Shown here: piece by piece, positions 1-7,282 of the stretch
Numbering within the stretch: position 1 is the first letter of the stretch
How the letters are laid out: the number at the start of each line of letters is the position of its first letter
Source: CAZWVR01 sp964637235
GTDB taxonomy: Bacteria > Bacteroidota > Bacteroidia > Bacteroidales > S143-33
NCBI GenBank assembly: GCA_964637235.1
Contig: CAZWVR010000103.1
Span: 1-7,486 of the forward strand
Direction: 5' to 3'
DNA: 7,486 bases
Program-made: the position numbers and the translations under genes
Notes under the pieces: model-generated
Seen by the model: the letters and a program-made list of their open reading frames with translations, nothing else
What the model was told of the DNA's origin: nothing
Databases searched by the model: none

Positions 1-446
1 CGTTTTTCTATTTCAAAGCATTCTGGTGCTTTAATATCTTCTAAATTGATACCTCCAAATGTTCCTGCAATTGCTTTGACAGTATTTACAAATTGGTCAA
101 TATCTTTTGTATTTACTTCAATATCAAAGACATCAATATCTGCAAAAACTTTAAACAGGAGGCCTTTCCCCTCCATTACAGGTTTTGCAGCAAGAGTACC
201 GATATCTCCTAAGCCTAAGACAGCAGTCCCGTTTGAAATAACTGCTACTAAGTTGCCTTTGTTAGTATATTTATATACATCGTGAGGATTTTTTTCAATT
301 TCTCGGCAAGGTTCCGCAACTCCTGGTGAATATGCTAAGGACAGGTCTTTTTGAGTGCTATAAGCTTTTGTGGGTCTTACTTCAAGTTTCCCCGGACGTG
401 GCTCAGCGTGATATCTTAGAGCCTCTTCTTTTGTGTATAAAGCCAT
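1..446 (-). CDS. maeB: NAD(P)-dependent malic enzyme, N-terminal part (3' end outside window)
   Basis: Malic enzymes convert malate to pyruvate and CO2 in the cytoplasm, reducing NADP+ or NAD+. The 148 complete codons visible form a well-conserved malic enzyme N-terminal domain. Residues 37-44 read LAYSPGVA and carry the catalytic Tyr39. The stretch KPVMEGKG carries catalytic Lys94, and Glu136-Asp137 in NLEDIKAPE match the metal-binding acidic pair. These positions agree with the numbering I recall for bacterial MaeB-type enzymes. The ATG at 446-444 gives the usual short N-terminus (MALYTKEEALRYH). The left edge cuts the gene, so the NAD(P)-binding domain, the next metal ligand and any C-terminal phosphotransacetylase-like domain typical of long MaeB proteins cannot be seen. 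It follows the acetyltransferase gene after 108 nt and is probably transcribed independently as a housekeeping gene. Cofactor preference cannot be decided here. The family assignment is very secure; the symbol is less so. Confidence 0.93.
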   Translation of the reverse strand, partial: MALYTKEEALRYHAEPRPGKLEVRPTKAYSTQKDLSLAYSPGVAEPCREIEKNPHDVYKYTNKGNLVAVISNGTAVLGLGDIGTLAAKPVMEGKGLLFKVFADIDVFDIEVNTKDIDQFVNTVKAIAGTFGGINLEDIKAPECFEIEK

Positions 447-554
447 AATTATAAAGTTTTGATTTATACAAAGCAAAAAATAAATTTGTTAATAGTTAAT
501 GTTTTTTATCATATAAATTGTCCTTTTGTAATTATATTTTTGAGTTTATAAATT

Positions 555-1019
555 TTATATTTTAGAATAAAAAAGACATTCGGAGTATGGAATATCTGCG
601 TCATTCTTTTTTATTACAGCTATACAGTTGAAGTTCTTTTTTTTATAAAAATTATGTGCTCGTTTGAATTTTGTATCTGAAAATAGGATAATTTTTTCAT
701 ATCCTTGTTTTTTGGCATATTTTATTGCTTTTGCGAAAAGTTTATCGGCTAAGCCAGTGCCGCGGAATTTTTTATGTAGATAAAAACGCTTAATTATTAT
801 TGTATTATTCTCTGGTTTTATAGCAATTGTGCCGATAATTTCTTTTTTATTTACAAGTATCCAAAATTGTCCTTTTTTTTGGAAATAGAATTTTTCAATG
901 TCTAAAAGATCTCTGTCGTATTTATTAGTATTTACACGATAGCCGTATTCTTGATATATGGCATCAATTAGTGATATTATTTTGGGTATATGCTTCTTGG
1001 TGGCTTTTATTATTTTCAT
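555..1019 (-). CDS. GNAT-family N-acetyltransferase
   Basis: This is a 154-residue single-domain GNAT protein, which transfers an acetyl group from acetyl-CoA to an amine on an unknown substrate in the cytoplasm. The N-terminus (MKIIKATKKHIPKIISLI) is the usual first strand and helix. The acetyl-CoA pyrophosphate-binding motif A is RGTGLADKL at residues 86-94, after the strand IIIKRFYLHKKF. The C-terminal half (SDTKFKRAHNFYKKKNF) is the typical motif B helix with its FYKKxGF-like end, here with Asn in place of Gly. I chose the ATG at 1019 because the fold starts there. An in-frame ATG at 1040 would add MLDILGA, which is outside the usual domain. The start lies within the 3' end of the upstream phosphatase gene, overlapping it by 56 nt in another frame, so translation may be coupled. 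No good Shine-Dalgarno is visible; only TTGGGGC lies just ahead. The substrate cannot be predicted. Confidence 0.88.
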   Translation of the reverse strand: MKIIKATKKHIPKIISLIDAIYQEYGYRVNTNKYDRDLLDIEKFYFQKKGQFWILVNKKEIIGTIAIKPENNTIIIKRFYLHKKFRGTGLADKLFAKAIKYAKKQGYEKIILFSDTKFKRAHNFYKKKNFNCIAVIKKNDADIPYSECLFYSKI

Positions 1020-4000
1020 TGCCCCAAGTATATCTAACACCGATTATTAGGATGTCGTCTATTTGTTTGTATTTCACGCCCATCCAGTTTTCTAAAGTTT
1101 CTTCTAAAAGGCGTTTTTGTTCATCAACGGGTTTATCTTTTATAGCGAGGAAAAGTTTTTTAAGTCGGGAGTTTTTGAATTTTTTACCTTTTTTTCCGCC
1201 AAATTGAGAAGCATATCCATCGGAGAAAGTATATAGCATATCGCCTTTTTGTACTTTTATGGTATGAGTTGTGAAGTTTTTTTGTACATTTTCAAAAATT
1301 CCTATAGGCATTCTATCGGCGGGTATTTCAATTAGTTCGTCATTTCGTGCTATATATAGAGGATTGAAAGCTCCTGCGAATTGTAAGATATGGTTTTGGG
1401 TATCTATGATATATAAAGACATATCCATACCATCTTTTGTTTCTTCGATTTTTCCTGTTTGATGAAGTGCTTCTACTATATGTTTGCGGAGTTTATCTAA
1501 GATTTTACCGGGGATTAGGTTTTCTTTATGTTGCCATATTATTTCATCTAATAGAGCGACACCGAGCATAGACATAAAAGCCCCTGGTACGCCGTGTCCT
1601 GTGCAGTCTCCTGCTACAACAATTATTTTGTTGCCAATTTTTTTGAACCAGTAGAAATCACCGCTTACTATGTCTCTGGGTTTATAGAGTACGAAAAATT
1701 CTGGGATATATTGTTTAACGGTTTCCAGAGGAGGCAGCATAGCTGCTTGAATTCTTTTGGCGTAGTATATACTGTCCATAATTTCTTCTTGTTGTTTAGC
1801 GATTTCGTCTCTTTGTTTTTGTGCTATGTCTCTTTGTCTTGCTAATTCGTCTCTTTGAGCTATAATCTCCTCTTGTTGTTGTTGTAGTTCGGCATTTTTA
1901 GCTTCTATTGCAGCTTTTTGCATTTCTATTTGTTTAGTTCTTTCGCGTACTATTTTTTCAAGTTCTTCATTTCTTAGTTTTAGCGCTCTTTCTCTGAGTT
2001 TAATGATTATAAACATTATGATTATCAGTGATATTATCATTAGGATAATAAACCACCATTGTAGCCAGAAAGGTTTTAGTATTTCAAAGTTGATAGCTTT
2101 GTAGTAGCTCCATATTCCGTCTTTACCTTTTGCTCTGTATAGAAATGTATAATTACCGGGAGGTAGATTTTGATATGCAGCTAAGTAGGGTACTCCCGAG
2201 GAGGATTTATAAATTTTATCGTTCCCACGTAGATAGTAGTCATATACCAAGGATTCTTCATTTTTAAATGAAAGTCCTGTAAGTTCAAAGCTTATGTTAT
2301 TCTGGAAGTATTTTAATTTTTTTGGCAAAGAGTCTATGTTTTTTTCATTGAGATATATGCTTTCTATTCGGCAATCAGGGGCATATTTTTTAGTATCTTT
2401 TTTATTTATGTCGTAGGTAGCTATGCCGTGTAGGGTTCCTATCCATAGTTTTCCTTTATCGTCGAGAACCAAACCGTTTGTTGCAATTTCATTTCCGGGC
2501 AAACCGTCTTTTGCATCTATTGAAAATTCTACTTTTCTTTTTTTTAGGTTTAAATAACAGAAGCCTTTATTTGTGCCAAGCCATATAAAGTTTGTATCTA
2601 TGGCAGGAGATAGAGCATTTATTGAGCTATCTGGCAAACCTGTTATTGATATTTTTTTGAGTTTATTGTTTTTCAATATATATAATCCTTTTTCGGTGCC
2701 GAGGTATATGTTATTTTTTATTTTATTTATACTCCATACAGACATATTGCTTTTTATCAGATATTTAAAAGTTGTTCCGTCAAAAAATATTATACCGGAA
2801 TTACTTGTACCTATTATTGTATCGTTGTGTTCATATAGTTGATATGTTAAAGTAGTTGCTTCATTTTCAATTGGTTTTATTGGTGCATAAAAGTTTTTAA
2901 GGTAGTATATTATGCCATTTCTTCCAGATAGTATGAATATTTCGTTTTTTGAGGATACAAATATGTTTTGTACGTAAGAAAGGGCATTTTTGAAAGTTCG
3001 TTTTTGTATTATGGATAAGGTTTTGGGGTCTATTAGATATAGTCCGGTGGTAGTTGCAATTAGTATGTTTTTGTTAAATTGCGTGATAGCGAAAGATTGA
3101 AAACTTTTTGCAAGTTTATTTGTTAAGTTTATTAGAGAGTCGCTTAATACATAGAGGCTATTATTAAATGCGAACCAAAATTGATTTCTATTGTCTTGGA
3201 TAATATTATTTACGTAGAATTTTAGTTTTTCAGGATATATAATTCTAAGGCTTTTGTTAGTTAATTTTTCGGCACCGCCGGCAAGCCCAAACCATAAGTT
3301 ATTTTCGTTATCAACGAAGAAGCAGTAAATTTTTTGTCCTAAAAGACCCACACGAGTGTCGTAGATTATAGGAGCTTGTTTAAGTGTGAAAATCTGGTAG
3401 GCTTTAAAATTTGATATGAGCCAAATGGCACCGTCTTTTGTTTGGTATATTTGATGGATAACTTCTTTTATGCCGGTTTGTTTATTTATAGGATTTGTAA
3501 TTTTCCCTTGTTTTACGAGATAGGTTTTAGTATGGTAAATCCCGCTTTTTGTAGATAGCCATACGTAGTCGTCATTGTCAATGAATACGTAGAATATAAA
3601 ATCGTTTAGTATTTTTTTTATGTTTTTTGAATAGTAATCGAACAAATATAGCCCCTTATTAGAACCAATTAGGAAGGTATGGTTATCTATTTGTGTTATG
3701 GCATGAGCACTTATAGGCATATTTTTAATAGCCTTAGAAAGATTTATGAGGGTGTCTGTGCTTAGTAGATAAATTCCATTATCGCCAAAGAACCATTTTC
3801 TATTTTGTTGGTCAATAAAGATGTGTTTAAAAGGAACATTTTTTATTATAGGAATAACTTTTTTTCTGGAATGTAGTTTTGCAATACCTTTAAGAGTTGC
3901 AAAGTATATATCACCGTTTTTATCTTGTTTAATATCGAATACTTCATTACTTGGCAGATTGTTTTTTGTATTAATTATTGTCATTTTTCTGCCGTTAAAG

Positions 4001-5778
4001 CGTACGGCACCTGCAAAAGTTCCGAACCAGATATATCCGTCTTTATCTTGGTAGATACATATTACATCTTCTTGCGGCAGTCCTTGGTCTGTGCCGTAGA
4101 AAACAAAGGGGAAATAACCTATGTTATAGGTTTGATGTAATGCTATTAGATATTGTTCTGCTGCGCGGAAAGGCATTCCGGTTTGATCTTTAAATAGGTC
4201 GTCAAGTATTCCATATTTATTAGCATATTCAAAGAATTCCAGTATTTTTTGTTTTAGTTTAGGGTGATTTCTTTTGATAGCCCAGCCATTTTTCTGTATT
4301 TCACCTAAAATAAATTTAGCTTCAAGGTCTGGGTAGTTAGGTAAATTGTATATTGATATACTAACTAAGGTATAGTCGGCTTTACCTTCTTGAACGAGTT
4401 TTAAGTTTTGGTTTAGAGGGGCATAAAAGTAGTTTTTTATTCCATTATTTATTAGCGCTTGTTCATATGAGGAGCCTTTTGCAGTGACACCGCGTAATTT
4501 TTTTAAATCTGATATTGTACTTATTTTCTTATTTTTCTTTCCAACTACAACAATTGCATTAGGGAGGTATGGAACTATGTCAACTTTTTTTAATCTCCAA
4601 GGGAGTGGAGCTAAGATATCGCAAGCTACGTCAACTTTTTTAAAAAATTCAGGAGTATAGCTACTGTCTTTAATAATTTTACCTTTGTCATTTTCAAAAT
4701 AAGTTGAAATACTTGGGGCTATTTTAAATTCTAATTCGAGGTTTAAATATTTTGCAAATTCTTCTGCCAGGCGTTCGGAGAATTGTTTTTTACCTGTTGG
4801 ATGATATATAAGTTCTCTATCGCGCAGTCCTACTATAATTTTGCCAGAAGCTATAATTTCGTCAAGATCTCTTACAGAATTAAAGTTTGCTTCGCTATAT
4901 GAGTTTATTATATCAAGATAAGTATTATAATCAATTCCGTAGTTTTTTTGGAAAAGTTTATCTAAGGTACCGTTTCCTTTTATTGTTTCAAAGAAGTTAT
5001 TTATTTCTTCTGCGAGTTTTTTATTACCTTTTTGTATAGCCCAGCCGACATCAAAGGGTTTACCTACGGGGAAGGCTAATTTAGCTATATTAGGGTTATC
5101 GTTTAAGAATTTAAGTGCTAAGTATGATACAGCAACAAAACCATCGACTTTGCCTTCTTTTAGGAGTTTTTGAGATTCCTCTTCTGATTTTGTGCGGATT
5201 ATAATTATTTTATTGCCCAGTTTTTTATTTATACGAGATATATTTTTTTCATAGCTGGAATTTTGTAGAAGGGCTATTTTTTTACCTTTTAAGTCATTGT
5301 AATTTTTTATGCTTGGGTTATGTATTAGATTGAGATATTCTTCTGGAATTAAGGATTTTGTTAAAAATGACCATTGATGTTTTTGTTTTCTGACTATTAG
5401 AATATCGCTTACTTGGCTGATTCCTGCGTAGTCAAAAAGTTTTTTTCTCCATTCATATACGTATATAGTGCCGCATATTAAATCTGCTTTTTTTAATGCG
5501 TCGGGGGTATAATGATAATTGGGATTAGTTTGTAGGTCTGGGGGAAGGTATCCGTTATTTGAAAAATTTTCTTCCCAAGTTGTGATTACTGGCACAAGTT
5601 TTACGTGTAAGAATTTTGCAAATTCTTCTGCTATTTGATAGTTTATGCTATTGCGGCTACTTTGAGTAAAAGCTATGTATATTACTCCACTTTGTTTTAT
5701 CTGTTGTAGATTGCGAGCATTTGATGTATTGAATGTTAATATTAAGATTATCAATATGTTAAGTAGTCGCTTATGCAT
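964..5778 (-). CDS. Membrane sensor phosphatase: tandem flytrap (SBP_bac_3) + Reg_prop + Y_Y_Y + SpoIIE/PP2C
   Basis: This 1604-residue protein has an extracytoplasmic sensor and a cytoplasmic Ser/Thr phosphatase. Residues 1-21 are a signal peptide or anchor (KR, then a hydrophobic core ending SNA). Two periplasmic amino-acid-binding-like domains follow at about 22-285 and 303-545. About 14 Reg_prop repeats span 560-1130, beginning with a typical first blade (GLPQEDV, then DKDGYIWFGT). A Y_Y_Y domain covers about 1165-1235 (NLPPGNYTFLYRAKGKDGIW), a transmembrane helix 1238-1260, and a Gln/Glu/Arg-rich coiled coil 1261-1337 leading into YYAKRIQAAMLPP. The SpoIIE domain spans about 1358-1583. 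Its likely metal-binding acidic residues are present: Asp1374 (SGDFYW), Asp1391 (GDCTGHGVPGA), Asp1449/Asp1452 (DGMDMS), Asp1520 (FSDGY) and Asp1574-1575 (DDILIIG), so it looks active. No histidine kinase, receiver or DNA-binding domain is present. It probably dephosphorylates an anti-sigma antagonist or similar protein, but none is encoded nearby. The last 21 residues after the catalytic core look like overprinted tail. Confidence 0.93.
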   Translation of the reverse strand: MHKRLLNILIILILTFNTSNARNLQQIKQSGVIYIAFTQSSRNSINYQIAEEFAKFLHVKLVPVITTWEENFSNNGYLPPDLQTNPNYHYTPDALKKADLICGTIYVYEWRKKLFDYAGISQVSDILIVRKQKHQWSFLTKSLIPEEYLNLIHNPSIKNYNDLKGKKIALLQNSSYEKNISRINKKLGNKIIIIRTKSEEESQKLLKEGKVDGFVAVSYLALKFLNDNPNIAKLAFPVGKPFDVGWAIQKGNKKLAEEINNFFETIKGNGTLDKLFQKNYGIDYNTYLDIINSYSEANFNSVRDLDEIIASGKIIVGLRDRELIYHPTGKKQFSERLAEEFAKYLNLELEFKIAPSISTYFENDKGKIIKDSSYTPEFFKKVDVACDILAPLPWRLKKVDIVPYLPNAIVVVGKKNKKISTISDLKKLRGVTAKGSSYEQALINNGIKNYFYAPLNQNLKLVQEGKADYTLVSISIYNLPNYPDLEAKFILGEIQKNGWAIKRNHPKLKQKILEFFEYANKYGILDDLFKDQTGMPFRAAEQYLIALHQTYNIGYFPFVFYGTDQGLPQEDVICIYQDKDGYIWFGTFAGAVRFNGRKMTIINTKNNLPSNEVFDIKQDKNGDIYFATLKGIAKLHSRKKVIPIIKNVPFKHIFIDQQNRKWFFGDNGIYLLSTDTLINLSKAIKNMPISAHAITQIDNHTFLIGSNKGLYLFDYYSKNIKKILNDFIFYVFIDNDDYVWLSTKSGIYHTKTYLVKQGKITNPINKQTGIKEVIHQIYQTKDGAIWLISNFKAYQIFTLKQAPIIYDTRVGLLGQKIYCFFVDNENNLWFGLAGGAEKLTNKSLRIIYPEKLKFYVNNIIQDNRNQFWFAFNNSLYVLSDSLINLTNKLAKSFQSFAITQFNKNILIATTTGLYLIDPKTLSIIQKRTFKNALSYVQNIFVSSKNEIFILSGRNGIIYYLKNFYAPIKPIENEATTLTYQLYEHNDTIIGTSNSGIIFFDGTTFKYLIKSNMSVWSINKIKNNIYLGTEKGLYILKNNKLKKISITGLPDSSINALSPAIDTNFIWLGTNKGFCYLNLKKRKVEFSIDAKDGLPGNEIATNGLVLDDKGKLWIGTLHGIATYDINKKDTKKYAPDCRIESIYLNEKNIDSLPKKLKYFQNNISFELTGLSFKNEESLVYDYYLRGNDKIYKSSSGVPYLAAYQNLPPGNYTFLYRAKGKDGIWSYYKAINFEILKPFWLQWWFIILMIISLIIIMFIIIKLRERALKLRNEELEKIVRERTKQIEMQKAAIEAKNAELQQQQEEIIAQRDELARQRDIAQKQRDEIAKQQEEIMDSIYYAKRIQAAMLPPLETVKQYIPEFFVLYKPRDIVSGDFYWFKKIGNKIIVVAGDCTGHGVPGAFMSMLGVALLDEIIWQHKENLIPGKILDKLRKHIVEALHQTGKIEETKDGMDMSLYIIDTQNHILQFAGAFNPLYIARNDELIEIPADRMPIGIFENVQKNFTTHTIKVQKGDMLYTFSDGYASQFGGKKGKKFKNSRLKKLFLAIKDKPVDEQKRLLEETLENWMGVKYKQIDDILIIGVRYTWGNENNKSHQEAYTQNNITN
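1774..1878 (-). repeat. Five in-register heptads (21-bp units) in the coiled coil
   Basis: Residues 1301-1335 of the sensor phosphatase are five consecutive heptads each starting with Gln: QQEEIIA, QRDELAR, QRDIAQK, QRDEIAK, QQEEIMD. At DNA level they are diverged 21-bp units, most visible as three copies of tctctttg on the plus strand near 1808-1858. The segment lies between the membrane helix and the phosphatase and is likely the parallel dimeric stalk that transmits the signal. Confidence 0.85.
2389..4101 (-). repeat. Array of about 14 Reg_prop beta-propeller repeats
   Basis: Residues about 560-1130 of the sensor phosphatase contain a repeating D-x-x-G-x-I/L-W-x-G-T-x-x-G-I/L-x-x-F/L-D unit. 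I count units near residues 578, 619, 655, 696, 733, 780, 822, 861, 901, 942, 983, 1020, 1061 and 1105. The first, seventh and last are close to consensus (DKDGYIWFGT, DNENNLWFG, DDKGKLWIGT). The middle ones are weak. Fourteen units would fill two seven-bladed propellers, which is the arrangement known for the sensor region of Bacteroides hybrid two-component systems. The count is by eye and could be off by one. Confidence 0.85.
4144..5715 (-). repeat. Duplicated periplasmic flytrap (SBP_bac_3-like) domains of the sensor phosphatase
   Basis: Protein residues about 22-285 and 303-545 are two diverged copies of one solute-binding domain. Both open with a short strand after an I-x-x-S-G-x-I pattern (residues 27-33 and 308-314) and then a matching helix (IAEEFAKFL at 49-57, LAEEFAKYL at 337-345). 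Both carry an unusual shared signature: TPDALKKADLIC at 91-102 and TPEFFKKVDVAC at 375-386, each followed eight residues after the Cys by Trp-Arg (W110-R111, W394-R395). Both then have a hinge-like K-K or R-G then a small-residue stretch with SSYE (174-177, 436-439), and a late GWAI (245-248, 498-501). This supports duplication of a whole domain, not chance similarity. The family binds polar amino acids and similar small solutes; the ligand here is unknown. Confidence 0.85.
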
Positions 5779-5857
5779 AAATGTTTAATTCTAAAATATA
5801 CGCAATTTTTGTGCCTATTATTGAAACGATGTTTAACCTTTTGTGTTGTTTTGTTTA

Positions 5858-5865
5858 CAAAAATA
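5858..5865 (-). promoter_or_regulatory. Candidate -7 element (TATTTTTG) for the sensor phosphatase gene
   Basis: The minus strand reads TATTTTTG, an exact match to TAnnTTTG, 79 nt before the ATG at 5778, giving a leader of about 70 nt. No TTTG -33 element lies at the expected distance, and the region is very AT-rich, so a chance match is quite possible. If real, the phosphatase gene has its own promoter in addition to any readthrough from the dipeptidase gene. Confidence 0.3.
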
Positions 5866-5922
5866 AAATTAAACTTTACATTTATCTTTGTTTTTTATTT
5901 TTTTATAATTCTGTTGATTTTA

Positions 5923-7272
5923 TTATTTTCTTTTTTCAAATTTATATAACTCGATTAAAATTTGAGTTGAAATATCGGATTTATTATCTGACTTTTGGAA
6001 TTGTTTTAGGGTTTGTTTTTCAAAATCTGATTTCTTTTTTTTAGCAGTTTTTGCCTTTTTCCAGTAATTTTTATTTATTACCTTGTTATATTGATAAAAA
6101 ACGGCGTAAGCGTGATTTTTATTTGTTTCAAATTCATTTTCTTTTTTATCAAAATGATGTTTTAAACTTATTTCTTCTGAGTATTTTTGATATTGTTTTG
6201 GAATCTTCTTTATTTTTAAAGAGATTGGAATATATGGATTTACGCAAGGATTAAATGGTGAGAAGTATATTATAGTATTTTTCCCATTTAAATCTGTGAT
6301 TGTGCTAAATTTTGTTCCTATGTTGCATATAGGGTGTATCATACTTTTGTGGGGATTAGGTCGTATTTTTTTATTGGCTTCAAAATCAGTTCCTTCGTAG
6401 TGATTAGAAAGTATTTGTTTAAGTTTTTGCAAGTTAATTATGGAATCGGGTGTAAAAAAACCGGGTAAGTTATTACTGTATCTAATGTTTTTTTTCAATA
6501 ATTTTATGCCTATCCAATTTCTGGCAGTATTAACTAATGCACATAAATTATTGGGATCTGAATATGCTTTACGAAAGTTGAATTTTTCTTTTGGATTGTA
6601 CCATCCTCGTTTTATAGCATATTTAATGATGTCTTTTGAGCCTAAAAAGTTATTTGTATCTTTCAGGTCAATATAACTAATTGTGTAATAGTTCGGAACA
6701 ATAGCGACCTGTGTATCAGCGACACGTTGAGCTATCCAATGTTTGCCTTGCACAACAGCTACTATCCAAGCTTCTGAACTGTCTGCTATGGTATAGGTTC
6801 TGCCTGAGGAATTATAGCCGTATTTTTCTATTAGTTTACCTAAAATTTTTACGCCATTACGTGCATTTTTGGCTTTTATTGCTATTAGTCTCCGCAAATC
6901 ATAGTCAAGTATCCCTTGGGCAGTGTCTTCACGTGATGGACACGCATTAGAGCATATAGCTACTCCATAATCATTAACGTAAAAGTCGCCAAATTTTTCT
7001 TGTGTAGTTTCTATTTTTAGGAAGCCGTTGTGCCTCTTTGTAAATGGGATTTTCTTTCCATTGGTAAGTGTATAGTAGTCTGATGTTGTTTTTGTTTGTG
7101 TTCGGTAGATGTTTATTATTTTATTTCCGAAGTCGTCTTCATTATGAGCTAAAATAACCCTTCCGGTAGAGGATATTTTTTTACCTACTGCAATTGTATA
7201 GCAGTTATATCCTTCTTGGGCGTATATTGTTGATATAAAAGATAAAAATAAGATGATGGTAGATAATTTCAT
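5923..7272 (-). CDS. Secreted C69-family dipeptidase (Ntn hydrolase)
   Basis: This 449-residue protein belongs to peptidase family C69 (PepD-like dipeptidases), which hydrolyse dipeptides using an N-terminal cysteine nucleophile exposed by self-processing. Residues 1-18 are a clear signal peptide (KLSTIILFLSFISTIYA). After a five-residue spacer (QEGYN) comes Cys24 in CYTIAVGKKIS, matching the family start C-T-x-I-x-V-G. The family motif around NEDD at 44-47 follows (ILAHNEDDFG). Later signatures include NDYGVAICSNA near 100-110, HYEGTDF at 291-297, ICNIGTKFSTI at 315-325 and the NPYIPI end of the core near 345-350. The Lys-rich C-terminal helix region (about 380-449) corresponds to the usual C-terminal part of the family. 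Export to the periplasm or outside is likely. The start at 7272 gives the signal peptide directly and follows an A-run. It lies 144 nt upstream of the sensor phosphatase on the same strand. Confidence 0.9.
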   Translation of the reverse strand: MKLSTIILFLSFISTIYAQEGYNCYTIAVGKKISSTGRVILAHNEDDFGNKIINIYRTQTKTTSDYYTLTNGKKIPFTKRHNGFLKIETTQEKFGDFYVNDYGVAICSNACPSREDTAQGILDYDLRRLIAIKAKNARNGVKILGKLIEKYGYNSSGRTYTIADSSEAWIVAVVQGKHWIAQRVADTQVAIVPNYYTISYIDLKDTNNFLGSKDIIKYAIKRGWYNPKEKFNFRKAYSDPNNLCALVNTARNWIGIKLLKKNIRYSNNLPGFFTPDSIINLQKLKQILSNHYEGTDFEANKKIRPNPHKSMIHPICNIGTKFSTITDLNGKNTIIYFSPFNPCVNPYIPISLKIKKIPKQYQKYSEEISLKHHFDKKENEFETNKNHAYAVFYQYNKVINKNYWKKAKTAKKKKSDFEKQTLKQFQKSDNKSDISTQILIELYKFEKRK

Positions 7273-7282
7273 TTTTTTTTTG

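Noticed and set aside
46..285. Plus-strand frame opposite the malic enzyme gene
   Set aside because: The minus frame carries unmistakable malic enzyme motifs; the plus frame is a shadow with no family signature.
447..554. Terminator or small gene between the acetyltransferase and malic enzyme
   Set aside because: Only AT-rich sequence with trivial open frames is seen; no stable hairpin and no exact TAnnTTTG (the nearest, TATTTTTTG at 474-482, has one base too many).
1020..1040. Upstream ATG (1040) as the acetyltransferase start
   Set aside because: It would add MLDILGA ahead of a complete GNAT N-terminus and lengthen the overlap with the phosphatase; no ribosome-binding signal favours it.
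964..1998. Histidine kinase or AraC-type output, as in classical hybrid two-component systems
   Set aside because: No H-box, ATP-binding N/G boxes, receiver or helix-turn-helix is present; the cytoplasmic part has SpoIIE/PP2C motifs throughout.
2573..2842. Plus-strand frame opposite the propeller region (others at 971-1207, 1271-1462, 1594-1845, 3821-4140 and 6440-6950)
   Set aside because: All are antisense to confidently assigned coding sequence and have the low-complexity composition expected of shadows.
4144..5778. MltF-like lytic transglycosylase for the flytrap region
   Set aside because: The solute-binding part resembles MltF's regulatory domain, but no SLT transglycosylase domain follows; a second flytrap and then propellers do.
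5781..6044. Plus-strand 87-codon frame rich in Phe, Ile and Tyr, partly in the gap before the phosphatase
   Set aside because: It is mostly antisense to the dipeptidase 3' end, its hydrophobic composition follows from T-rich DNA, and it shows no conserved motif or plausible start signal.
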